From the NCBI GenBank assembly GCA_034440635.1, contig JAOTON010001818.1:51001-115000 (forward strand): a stretch of DNA of 64,000 nucleotides, given 5' to 3'. The translations under genes and the position numbers were made by a program. Shown here piece after piece: positions 24,441 to 35,950 of the stretch; the stretch's first letter is position 1; the number at the start of each line of letters is the position of its first letter. Source of the DNA: Lepas anatifera. Its lineage: Eukaryota; Arthropoda; Thecostraca; Lepadidae. The notes below the pieces were generated by a model. That model searched no databases, was not told where the DNA came from, and saw only the letters and a program-made list of their open reading frames with translations.

Positions 24441-27400
24441 CAGGGGCGCAGCCGAGGGGGGCACAGGGGGCACGTGCCCCCCCCATCGGTGCCGGGGTGC
24501 CCTTTTGATTGCCAGGTGGTGTGCCCTCTTTGGGCCGTGCCGCTCGAAATTTAGTACCCTACGTCGTTGAGCCTAGATGGAACTAGACTGCATTTAGTGA
24601 TTTAAGCTATTGTTTGACAATTAAGTGCCTTTTTGGTCAGTTAGGGCATTCTGTCGCCTTTCCAAGCACCCGGGAAGAGTATAGGCACGTAATCCGTTTC
24701 CAGATAATGCCTCATCGTCGCCAATAATCGTATTGGCAGAGCAAATCTGGTGCCCCTTGAGCTCATCTGGTGCCCCCTGAGCGCTGGTCTTGAACCCTGG
24801 AGCTGATCATGTGCCCTCTGAGCTGATCTGATGCCCTCGTAGTCAATCTGGTGCCCCCCCTGAGAAAATAATTGTGCCTTCTGAATCTATATAATGTTCT
24901 CTGAGTTAGTCTGATGCCTCCGAGCTTGCCTGGTGCCCTATTAGCTGTTTTAGTGCCCCTTGAGCTGATCCGGGCCCCCTGACTTATTTAATGCCTCCCG
25001 TAGTTTATCTACTGTCCAGGGCCGCAGCCAGGGGACACAGGGGGCACGTGCCCCCATCGGTGCCGGGTGCCCTTTTGATTGCCAGGTGGTGTACCCCCTT
25101 TGGGCCGTGCCGCTCGAATTTTAGTGCCCTACGCCGTTGAACCTAGACGGAACTAGGCCGCATTTAGCGATTTCAACTATTGTTTGACAATTAAGTACCG
25201 TTTTGGTCACCTAAAACATTCTGTCGCCTTTCCAAGCACCCGGGAATAGTATAGGCACGTAATCCTTTTCCAGATAATGCCTCATCGTCGCCAATAATCG
25301 TACGGGTGGAGCTCATCTGGTGCCCCCTGGAGGTGATCATGTGCCTTCTGAGCTGATCTGATGCCCTCGTAGTCAATCTGGTGCCCCCCTCCCCTGAATA
25401 AATAATTGTGCCTTCTGAACCTATATAATGCTCTCTAAGTTAGTCTGATGCCTCCGAGCTTGCCTGCTGCCCTATTAGCTGTTTTAGTGACCCTTGAGCT
25501 GATCTGGGCCCCCTGAACTTATTTAATGCCTCCCGGAGTTTATCTACTGTCCAGGGGGGCACAAGGGGCACGTGCACCCATCGGTGCCGGGTGCCCTTTT
25601 GATTGCCAGGTGGTGTACCCTCTTTGGGCCGTGCCGCTCGAAATTTAGTGCCCTGCGCCGTTGAACCTAGATGTAACTAGACTGCATTTAGTGATTTCAA
25701 CTATTGTTTGACAACTAAGTGCCTTTTTGGTCAGCTAGGGCATTCTGTCGCCTTTCCAAGCACCCGGGAAGAGCATAGGCACGTAATCCGTTTCCAGATA
25801 ATGCCTCTTCGTCGCCAATAATCGTACGGGCGGAGCTCATCTGGTGCCCCCTGGAGCTGATCATGTGCCCTCTGAGCTGATCTGGTGCCCTCGTAGTCAA
25901 TCTGGTGCCCTCCTGAGAAAATAAGTGTGCCTTCTGAGCCTATAAAATACTCTCTGAGTTAGTTTGATGCCTCAGAGCTTGCCTGGAGTCCTTTTAGCTG
26001 TTTTAGTGCCCCTTGAGCTGATCCGGGCCCCCTGAGCTTATTTAATGCCTTCCGGTGTTGATCTACTGTCCAGGGGTGCAGCCAGGAAGGCACAGGGGGC
26101 ACGTACCCCCATCACTGCCGGGGTACCCTTTTGATTGCCAGGTGGTGTACCCAATTTGGGCCGTGCCGCTCGAAATTTAGTGCCCTAGCCGTTGAACCTA
26201 AATGTAACTGGACCGCATGTAGCGATTGAAACTATTGTTGGGCAACTTAATACCTTTCTCGGTCAGCTAGGGCATTCTATCGCCTTTCCAGGCACCCGGG
26301 AAGAGTATGGGCACCTAGTATGTGTCCACCTAATGCCTCATTGTCGCCAATAATCGTACGGGTAAAGCCGATCTGGTGCTCCTTGAGCTCATCTCGTGGC
26401 CTCTCAGCTGGTCTTGGCCCCTTGAGCTGATTACTTGCCCTCTAAGCTGATCTGGTGCCCCTGAGTCAATCGAGTGCCCCACTGAGCAAATAATTGTGCC
26501 TCCTGAACCTATATAATGCTCTCTGAGTTAGTCTAATGCTTCCGAGCTTGTTTGGTGCCCTAATAGCTGATTTAGTGCCCCTTGAGCTGATTCGGGCCCC
26601 CGAACTGATCTCATGCCTCCCCAAGTTGATTCTGTCTCCTAAGTCAATATGGTGCCTCTTTAGCTGATTAGGTGCCCCCTCAACTGATTATTGATGTCTC
26701 CTTAGATGATCTGGTCCCCCCTGAGCTGTTTTGGTGGGCCCTGAGCCCACCTTGTGTCCCCTGAGCTGTTATGTTGCTCCCTGAGCTGATTTAGGCTCCT
26801 GCCATAGTCTGGGGGGCTGGGAGCTGATCTGGACCCCGAGCGGATCGATCTGGTGCCACCTGAGCTGCACTAATGCCCCTTAGTCGATCTGGTGCCTCCT
26901 GAGCCCATCTGATGCCCCCCTGAGTAATCTGGTGCCCTTTAAGCTGATCTGGGCCTCCTTACGTGATTTCATGAGCAGATCTAAAGCCCTGAGCTGAGCT
27001 GGGCCCACAGAGGCTGATGAGGGCCCCTGAGATGGTATGGGGCTCCTGAGCTGATTAAGTGCCTCCTGACTTGATCTGGTATTCCCGAGCTGGTCGGGGA
27101 CCACTGATCTGATTGTTTGTCCCCGGAGCTGATCTGGTGCCCTATGGGCATCTGGTGTGCCCTGAGCAGCTATGGGGCTTTTGAACTGATTGGGCCCCGA
27201 GCTTATGAGGGATCCCTGAGCTGATTTAGTGCCCCTGACTTGAACATGCCCCCTGTGCTGATCGATCTGGTGCACCCTGAGCAGATATACTGCCTCCTGA
27301 ACTTAACTAATGCCCCCTGAGTCGATCTGGTGCCTGCTGAGTCATCAGTGTGTCTCCTGAGCCCATCTTATTCCCTCTGAGCTAGTCTGGTGCCCCATGG

Positions 27401-28275
27401 CTAATATGGTGCCCTTTAAGCTGACCCGGACCTCCTGGGCCGATTACGTGATTTCCTGAGCAGCTCCCAGGCCCTGAGCTGAACTGGGCCCACAGGGGCT
27501 GGTAAGGGCCCCTGAGTTAGTATGGGGCTCCTGAGCTGATTAAGTGCCTCCTGACTTGATCTGGTATTCCCGAGCTGATCTGGGCCCCGAGCTGGTCGGG
27601 GACCACTGATCTGATTATTTGTCCCCGAGGCTGATCTGGTGCCCTATGGGCCGATCTGGTGTTCCCTGAGCAGCCCTTGGGCTTTTGAACTGCTTGGGCC
27701 CCGAGCTGGTGGGGGATTCCTGAGCTGATTTAGTGGCCCTGACTTGATCCTGCCCCCTGACCTGACTTGAGGCCCCTGAACTGATCTGGGGCCCCCAAAA
27801 GCTGATCTGGGGCCCAAGAGTGGGTCTAGGTTCTGAGTGTACCCTGAGCTGGTCTGGCTGCTGAGCTTGTGAGAGCCCCTAAGTTGGCTTGAGGCCCCCT
27901 GAGGTGATCTGGCGCCTTAAACTGTTCTGGGGCTTCTTGAACTGGTTTAAGGCCCTATGAGCCTATCTGTGGCCCATTGAGCTAGTCTGATGACCTCATC
28001 TCTGGGACCAATGAGCTAGTCTAGTCCCTGGGTGAAGCATGAGCTGCTCTGTGGCCTGATCTACATCAGGGGCCCCTGAGGTGGTCTTGAATAGACAGAT
28101 AATAATAACACAAGGCCAACTCCCATAATTTCGGGGCGGGGCCACTGAGCTAGTCTAGTCCCTGGAGGCACAACTGGGGGATGGGGGAAGCTGCTCTGGG
28201 GGCCTCTGATCCACATTTGGGGGCCCCAGAGCTGGTCTTGAATAGATGGAGAATAAGAACACAATGGAAACTCCC
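24441..28275. repeat. 3.8-kb satellite of ~20-bp units with higher-order structure
   Basis: The basic unit is near GAGCTGATCTGGTGCCCCCT, repeated about 180 times with variation. Higher-order units of about 520-575 bp start at 24441, 25017, 25552 and 26071, each opening with a variant of CAGGGGCGCAGCCAGG, the terminus of the hAT-like MITEs. A second higher-order unit of about 430 bp is duplicated at roughly 26887-27310 and 27310-27760, and a third of about 130 bp at 28010-28140 and 28140-28270. Frames through it are artefacts of the repeat. Confidence 0.88.
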
Positions 28276-28696
28276 CTTGTAAAACGGAGCTAACGAGGAA
28301 TGAGGAATCTCTAAAACGGCTTGAGATACCTAGGCACCCCAGGTTATATAAATTGCTTATTATACCCGTGGATTCTGGGAAGGGATGATAAAAAGGCATG
28401 TGCCTCTGAGCTCAGAGCACAGGCCCCTAAACCAGGATTTCTACTAATTAATTTAAATGAAGAACTAGTTGTTACAATTTTCAGCCCTGTCACACCATCC
28501 CCATCTAAACCACCGGCCTGTTCACCTTTTATTTACTCTTAACTGGCACCGATCCTTGATAATATGGAACTCAATAAATGCGTTCAAAAGGTATCTCCCA
28601 AATTATTCCGGCAGGAAACATTTTATTCTTCCAAAGTCACTATGCCACTCCTCGTCCCACGGCGATTGTGGGAGGCAAGGAATTTAATCCGCGTTC

Positions 28697-29093
28697 AGCC
28701 AGGGCTCACTCGTCACGACAAAACCAGTGGGCATAACAAAACAATTTTCGACTCCAATATGCCTTAACTTGCACATGGTAACAGATATCACATGCTCCGC
28801 TGATGTTAAGTACTTGCATGAGTTGGCTGTCCTTAAATCTATCCCAAAAAAGTAGTGTTTTGGCTACTTCCATGGCATTTTGGTGATATTTTGTTCCTTT
28901 TCTCGGTTTTAATCGAGTTTTCCTTCCCCTTCAATGATTTCTTTGCATTTTTATTGAACCAAAGATGCCCAAAAAATGATATAAACAAAGATATAGTAAG
29001 TTTTTTAGGTTACGTTAAAAAGTGCCCTTTTTTCCCCAGGGTGCCCCTCAAAGTTGGTGTGCCCCCCCATACGAAAGCTCTGGCTGCGCCCCT
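28697..29093 (+). repeat. Dispersed repeat, copy 2 (first copy 2655-3030)
   Basis: Same-orientation match to 2655-3030, diverged at perhaps one position in six. It ends AAGCTCTGGCTGCGCCCCT, close to the inverted terminus of the hAT-like MITEs, followed by a TATATA run. Confidence 0.7.
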
Positions 29094-29329
29094 ATATATA
29101 ATTGGGGTTTTAGGGACTGCAGCTGCGGGGCCATATGTGCGTCTGACCATATTAAATATTCCATATATTCAAGACTGTCCTATTAGCTACATTGGCGTAT
29201 ACGGAGGGTGTGATATCTCGAATTTCCAACGGGATTGTATACTACGTAAACGACTCTCTCAGGTAGGATAAAACCTTCCTAATATCCACGACTGCGTATT
29301 GTAGGATTGTCCCAGCGGAACCGGCGGGA

Positions 29330-31060
29330 AGAATCGCCGCTGACTTCGCATAGCTGGTCACAGCTGTCAGTAACAGATAAAACATGTTGCACAGTGAGGC
29401 GGCTGCCACGGTGAGGACTGTGCTGGTGCGGTGCTGTTTAGATAATGGGCATGCGTCGCGAAACAGTGACCGATTCGAAGCCTTGTAGGCTCACCTCTCC
29501 TTCTGCTTCGCCTGTAGCTCGATTCTGGTTTAATCGATGGACGCAAACGTTTCGAAAACAATCTGGCTCTGCAGTCACCTGTTCTGCCCTCGGCATCTAC
29601 CAAATTTTAAACGATGTTTCGATCCGCGGCTGGAATCTTAAACCTGCGCGAGGGGCGCTGACACGCATTTTGAACCCAATCAACTTGTTCTTACCAGAAT
29701 GCCGACGTGGCTCGGCACCCAAGAAAACACGTCAGTACCTCGGAATGCAATAACTGTCGAAGCTTCGAATTGTCGACGAGGTTTGTGCGTGTGGTGAGAC
29801 TGGAGGGCTATTAGAGCTTGCTGAGTCTGTTATAATAATACATGCTCTGGAGTGTGTCTGATGTGTCGTAAAACGCACAAAATAGCGTATAGTTCCGTGG
29901 TAAAACTGAAGCAGTCGAGGCAAGCTGAGCCTTTGCTAAGTCCGTCCCACAAAGGCACTGCCGGGCCACTGGACCTTGGAACCATCGGTGTAAAACCTTG
30001 TTGTCCTGTGTATGTTCTATTTTATGATAGCTAGTCTAGAACTCTGCAGGCGGATTGAGACTTTGTGGCGCATCAGTGGGTGCATTTGAGAGGGTGAGTC
30101 GATGGTTCTTGCGCTGACTCTGTTTCGCTATCTGTTCCATTTGTTAGAATCTCAGCCATTGGGTTCGTGTGGAGTGTTTGAGGACGAGGGCCGTGCTGTT
30201 CGGGGGCTGTTAGCACCTAAATATCCACCTGTGCGTCGGGTGAGTGGGATATTGGCGTATTTGTGGCGTTGGTGACCTTTTCGTCTAAGATCCAGTGGCG
30301 GTTCGTTGGCGTCGACTAGAGGCTAGCTCTGCGGGAGGTGCGGACGCACCCGTGCAACTCATACGCATGGTGAACAGCGTGGGGTTGTTTGACGCTGTTC
30401 GGCGGTCGTATGTAACTGAGCCGTAATCTAAGACGGATCTGATTAGGGCGCGGTAAAGCCGAGTCAGTGACAATCTGTCGGCACCTAAGATTGGAGATTT
30501 TTGCTTCTGGTTTAAAACCTTGTGCGCAGTGTTTGTGGTGTTGTGGTTTGTTAGTGTCATGCCGAACTTGGCCTCCGCACAACTGGGTTCTCGTCCGTAC
30601 ACTGGGCCTGATGTCGGGACATGTTCGGCGGCGACAAAATGTATACACGTTTTCGTCGAAACCTAAAACCGTTTCTCGCTCCTTCGGTAAGTCGGTCGTA
30701 CATATTTGTAGTTGTCTTTGGGCTGAGATCGATGTGGGGTACTCACCCCGGCAAGTCATCGACAAACGGACTTCTCGCCGTGGGGCGGCCGTCGCTATTC
30801 GTTAATCAAATTCCGAGTGTCACGCTTAAACTCCCCTTGGACCACCCTGTTCTGGATTGTCGAAGGTTTCCAACTCTGCTCTGATTACGTCGTTTCTGAT
30901 TGTCTTAAATACCCTGTGGCCCTTGTACCGGTTTTCGTCTTTTGTAATTGCGTGGCGGGCCGTGTTGGCCTTTTCACGTCGATGCGGCAATCGTGTTGTC
31001 GAAGCGGCGGCGCACTGTGTGTCCACGATCGATGGTCTGTGGTAGAACGGCCCGCCGAAA
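29330..31060 (-). pseudogene. Jockey-type reverse transcriptase with RNase H, decayed
   Basis: A broken polyprotein can be followed on the minus strand through several frames. RT remnants include FVDDL (the catalytic F/YxDD box) near 30770, a KTCIHF-like segment near 30650, and LTRLYRALIRSVLDYGS (RT thumb) near 30400-30460. An RNase H domain follows: YTDGSK near 29970 (first Asp), FTTELYAI near 29890 (Glu), ITDSAS near 29830 (Asp) and SWVPSHVGI near 29710. The end, PTRLRIGHCFATHAHY near 29450, matches the usual C-terminus of such proteins. The order RT then RNase H fits arthropod Jockey/I-type LINEs. Endonuclease and ORF1 were not found. Many stops and frameshifts make it an old relic, unrelated to the other LINEs here, which lack RNase H. 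Confidence 0.8.
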
Positions 31061-33500
31061 TCCCATTGGTGTCGAGAAAAACCCGTGTCTGTCCTGCCCG
31101 TTCCTGCTTCAGTTTCGCATGTGGGCTGGTCTGTATGTGGGTCCTGTCTGTCTTTTAAAACCGGATTGTGGCTTTCCCGGCCTGGGTCTGGCCATCGTTA
31201 GGCTGGCTTCGTTCGTGGTTTTCTGTCTTGCCTTGGGTCCTCGCTGTGTTTCTAGGTTCTTAAAGTTTGGCTGCGCCCTGGATATATTATTAGCGATCTT
31301 TGCACTTGGGCCCCGTGCAGTGCCCCCGAGCCTATATTCACGCCCCCTTTCCCCCTGAGCAAATAATGGATACGCCTCTGCTGTGCTCTGAGAATTGTAA
31401 TCTGGCCTTTATTGATGTACCCGACTGAGATTTTCAGCGCTAGTCCACGAGGAATATGAGTTACTGATCTAGAAAAAAGTGAATTCCTGTGGGGCGCGGT
31501 GGTGTGGTGCTTGTCGTACTTGCTTTCTACGGGGTCGCCCGGGCTTGCGTCCGGTGGATTTCTTAAGTACGGAGAATCCAGCTCCTAACAGAAAACAGTA
31601 ACAAGAGTCGACGACGCCGCATGACCATAGCAGTGGATGAGTTTATAAGCCCCAAAAATTGTTATTCTGGTCAAAAGTCGGTTCATTTTTCTTATCCATG
31701 GGTGCCCATAAAACTAAGAAGGGTTCTGCACGGAGCCGTCAATCGGGTACTTCAGAACAGATTAGGGAATACCTAGGAGCTTCTTCTCACCTCCACCACC
31801 TGAGGCAAAGACTGATAGGCAATGATGATATTCAAAGCATCACAGTCTTAATACGTGCTCAAACAATGACATCAATCTCGAAAGTGTGGTGAGAATGCTA
31901 CAAAACAAAAATAAAAAACCCGAGAAAAAACACAAAAACCCGCAAAAACCCAGCCCCGTGGGCTTTTTACATAAAAAACAACCCAGGTTTTTTTCCAACC
32001 CTGCATATACGGCTTGCAACCTACATACTTCAGGAGATAGGTGTCCCTTTTTTCTGCAAGACAGATAATTGCTGATTTAATTAGCACACCACAAAAGCAT
32101 GCTTCAGCCCTTGATTCAGAGTTTTTACTCTTGGCTTTGTCTTGAGATATTCTTTTCAGCAAAACAAAGATAAACATATTTTTTAGGGAGAGTTGGCTAT
32201 GTGCAAGTCTTTTTTTTACAAAACTAAGCTTTTTAAGACACTTGGCCGTTTATTCTCTGTGGTTAAGGCCATGTGTAATACCAAAAGTCATGGAGAGGAA
32301 ATACATTTTTCTTTGACTTTCTAGCTTACCTCATATCTTCATTTAATTTGACAAATATATCCCTTTCTTTGACACAAGCAGGTAAATTACATATGTTCAG
32401 ATGTTCAAGTGCATACATATGTTCAACACTGTGCCAAATATATGTCCACTCTTGGCTTAGACTGGTAGAGTGCACAGTATGCAAGGAATGACATTTTCGA
32501 CACAATATCGTCTGTGTGAGTGCCCATCGAGACATGAGCCAGTAGTGTGAAATTTTCTACTCTGGTGAAAATCTATGACACTGGTGCACGGAGGCGATAC
32601 TGCAAAATCACAAATCATGTGAAAGGAGGAAAACAGACTAAAAATAAGCAACTAAAAAGTAATTGCAACCAATTTTTCCAGATTTAGAGTAGTGCAGCCG
32701 CTCAAAGTCGTCCGGGCTTGATGATGCTGGTTATGTTGTGCCTATCACTAACCCATGACTTTATTTTACTTTTTCTTTATTTTTCCCCTGACCCCATTTT
32801 GTTTTTTACAAGGGTTTCAGCCGGGAGATGTGATCTGCCTACCATAATACCAACACAGGGTGCATTGAAGCTTAAAAATACCTGCAGCTACCAAAGGCCT
32901 TACAAGATAAGCTACTTATCTTTCGTCCTTTACTTCCCTGTATCTTTTTCATACACTTGAAACACACACAACAATCACAATGTATGTCGCCTATGTCATC
33001 ATGTCGTCCACTCTCCTTCCTATCCGGACGTGTCCCCGAGCTCTCCGCGCCGGGTACCTGCTGGTCTAGTGTTGTGCTGTGTCGGAGTGGGTGTGTGCTG
33101 TGTGGTGGATATCAGTGAATGTCTGCATGAAACGCTTGAATGGTAAGGAGGATCACGTGTAATTATTATAAATTTGCAATTAGCTACATTAGGCTTTTCT
33201 ATAATAACTCACCTAAACCTTGCTCATATTCGTGGTTTTGACCCTTTTGCGTCAGAAGTGACAACCAGAAACCGAGCCAAAATCCTTGTACTTGTAGGTG
33301 TTACAAGTCTCCTTGCACTGCGCAAAGGTAAATCTTTTTTGTTGATTTTTGATAGAATCATCGTGAAACTTAAATGAGGCATCCTCAGACCTGATAAATC
33401 AGCTGTTCCTATTTATGTATACTCGTCTGCAGAAGGTACTTGATTAAGTACTTGTCTGAGTTTTTCCGGCACTAGGCTTTGCCGATAGGCAGCCATCTTT
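31061..33500. other. No recognised gene
   Basis: Frames of 60-136 codons occur at 30948-31358 but show no domain. A MITE-type right end GGATACGCCTCTG lies at 31367-31380. 31905-32009 holds a run of AAACCC words ending TTTTTTTCCAACCCTG, a possible hAT end. The rest is AT-rich with no recognised element. Confidence 0.35.
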
Positions 33501-33974
33501 GATGTGTGTTGTTGTTGGTGCTCGGTCTGTCCAAGGGCCTTGGTCTGTCCTTTGTTCTCGCGAGGTGGGCGGTCGATGTTAGGTGCATTGGTTGGATGTA
33601 GAGCGAGGAAGATAGTTAAGATTACTACCTGGAACTAAAATTACTATTGCTAACGGTGAGTTGTGTAGACCTGGAGTTTTGATCCTAGCCCCTTTCGTAA
33701 GTATTTAACTTTAGTGAGAGAGATCCATGACTGGCTGATAATGGAATTGAGTCTGGAGTCCAGTGTGTCTCAAATAGTTATCCTGATTCCAGTGCCCTGC
33801 TGAACGATAGAACTGTGGGAGTTTTCTCGGTTACCTGAATTCTTAGGTTGTTTTTGGGCTGGAGCTGCCTGACCCCCCCAATTTACACACTTGTTTAGCA
33901 TGATTTTTTATTTGCCGGCTGGTGCCAATTTCTGAAAAAATATTAGTGATACTTTCTGACAAAGAAGTTCAAAG

Positions 33975-35105
33975 ATGCCTCCAAAATTCAACCGAAAAGA
34001 GAGCATAGATGATCTAAAAATCAAACAAACTCTCCTAGAGGGGAAGGTAGAGGAGCTGCAGCGGACGGTAACTCATCTGACAGATGAGCTTCAGTCACTG
34101 CACATCTTGCATCAGGAAACCGTAGCTGGACATGCCCATGTGGAGAGGGTGCTTGAGACAGTATTGGAGGAAAACCAGAAATTGGCACAGAGGGAAGAGG
34201 CAAATGCTCGTAAGCTAGAGATGCTAGAACAATACTCACGGAAGTATACCCTCATTCTCACAGGTAGGGCTGTACCTACATTCCAGAAAGATGAGGATAT
34301 CCGTCGAGTGACCTTGAGACTGTTGAATGAGTACCTAGGAATCACACTGACAAGAGAGTCCATCACTGCCTGCCACAGGCTTCACTCTAAGGGTACGATC
34401 CTCCTCAGACTTGCAGATCTTGATGAAAGAATGAAGATCTACATGAAACGCACAAAGCCCATACGGCATGGTCTCCTGGTTTTTGAGAGCCTAACCAGTG
34501 AGCGAATGGGAGTCATCAAAATGCTCAAAAGTATGAGAGCAGCTTCCACCTGCCCGTTCCACTCGTACTTCACCTTTCGGGGTGTTGTTTTCCTGAAGGT
34601 ATGAGACACTGACAAGCCCATCGAGGTCGACATTGGGACCACTGAGGATCAGATAGTTAAAATCTGTTGAGGGGAAAGACCTGAGAAGCCTAAACGAACT
34701 GGACCAGCCCCATCTGCTGAGAGGGGAACTGATGGGTGGCATGTTGTTCGGGGACGTAAGAAGCCTCATCGGAGGCCTACCCCTCCTCCTAACAATAGAA
34801 TCCTGTCCCCCCTGACTCTGGCTCGTTCAAGAACTTCCTCAGACCCTGTCTGTACATCTGGGAACCACTCTGTCAGGGGGAAAGAGGGCAACGAGGTCGG
34901 AGTCCTGGGGGCTGCTGGTAGTGCACAGACCTTACATCCGAGTGGACCGGACGGGGCTAATCAGAGCAGTCAGTTTGAACGTAGTCCTGTCAGCACTTCT
35001 ATCAGTGGCGATGACACACAGGCTCAAAACTTGACTGAAATTGAGTCGGACCTTGGTCACTGCAACCAGAGCATTGTAAACACTATGCCAAAGAGAGTGG
35101 AGTGA
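33975..35105 (+). pseudogene. LINE element 1 ORF1: coiled-coil RNA-binding-type protein, two UGA interruptions
   Basis: The frame starts at an ATG and stays open in one register for 376 codons except for UGA codons at 34602-34604 (codon 210) and 34668-34670 (codon 232), ending at UGA 35103-35105. Residues about 10-90 form a leucine/glutamate-rich coiled coil (IKQTLLEGKVEELQ). Residues about 95-205 contain RKYTLILTGRAVP and later ITACHRL and ILLRLADLDERMKIY, the layout of an RRM-like domain as in L1/Jockey ORF1p. The tail is basic then Ser/Asp-rich. Both UGAs sit where Arg would be expected (K-x-D, C-x-GERP), so CGA-to-TGA decay is likely. ORF1 proteins chaperone the element RNA. Confidence 0.75.
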
Positions 35106-35950
35106 GCAGCACCATGGATTAGGGGTGCATCATCTGGCGGGTCCTGTGGGGGCATGCTTGGCTCTGTAGCTGTGGGGTGGTATTGCTGGCGTTGTGGTTT
35201 GTTTGCTGGAGGTGGTTGCGTGATTTTCTCTGCATTGGTGATCAGGACCAGTGTTTTCCAAGGGTCTTATGGTTATTTTCTAGATCATCAGCTCTTGGCT
35301 GGGTTTTCCTTCTTTGAGAGAACATTGGTGGATATTCTGTTTGGGGGGGGCAGTCCTGCTTCTATGTTTTCTGTTTTCTTGCCCCTTCTATATTACTGTT
35401 CTATAGGAAAGATATAACTAACTGAATCCTTCATTTTTTGTGTGACGGGGGCTCATGTAGGTGGGAATTGGATATGCTGGGTGTTACCTCAGGGGCCTTG
35501 GACCCTTGAGTTTCTAAGGGGAGCGAGAAGTCAATGTTTGGGCTTGGGAAGTATGGGCCCTTAGGTGTGCTGGCTGAGGGATAGCAGCTAGTGCGGGAGA
35601 TGTCAATCATCCGCTTCTGACGGGAGGGGGGATGTGGTGTGGGAGCTTTGCTCAGTGGGATGTTTGGGCCAGGTGTGCTCTTGCGGGGTTAGCTTTGATG
35701 AGTGCGCCCTTGAGCTGACAGACTGTTCTGGTGTTGTGACGGGATTGAGGAGGGATGTGCTCTTTTGGTGTGCACTTTCTTCTCTTTTGTTCTCTTTTTG
35801 TTTGTCTTCCTTTGAATATAAGTCAATGATCGTAGATTCTGACCAGTCATGGATCTCTTAGACCTCTCTTGGACATATTAGGTAGCTTCTAATTTTGGTA
35901 GCGACCTTTTCTTTTGTTAGGTAGAGACTTGTGTTTCCCTGCACACCTCC
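35106..35950 (+). other. G/T-rich inter-ORF spacer of LINE element 1
   Basis: The 845 nt between the two LINE frames are strikingly rich in G and T on the coding strand. A hydrophobic 87-codon frame with an ATG lies at 35154-35417, but it has no recognised domain and may be chance. Most two-ORF LINEs have overlapping ORFs or short spacers. Confidence 0.5.

Noticed and set aside
24441..28275. CRISPR-like array
   Set aside because: Units are contiguous and degenerate with no unique spacers, and the context is eukaryotic.
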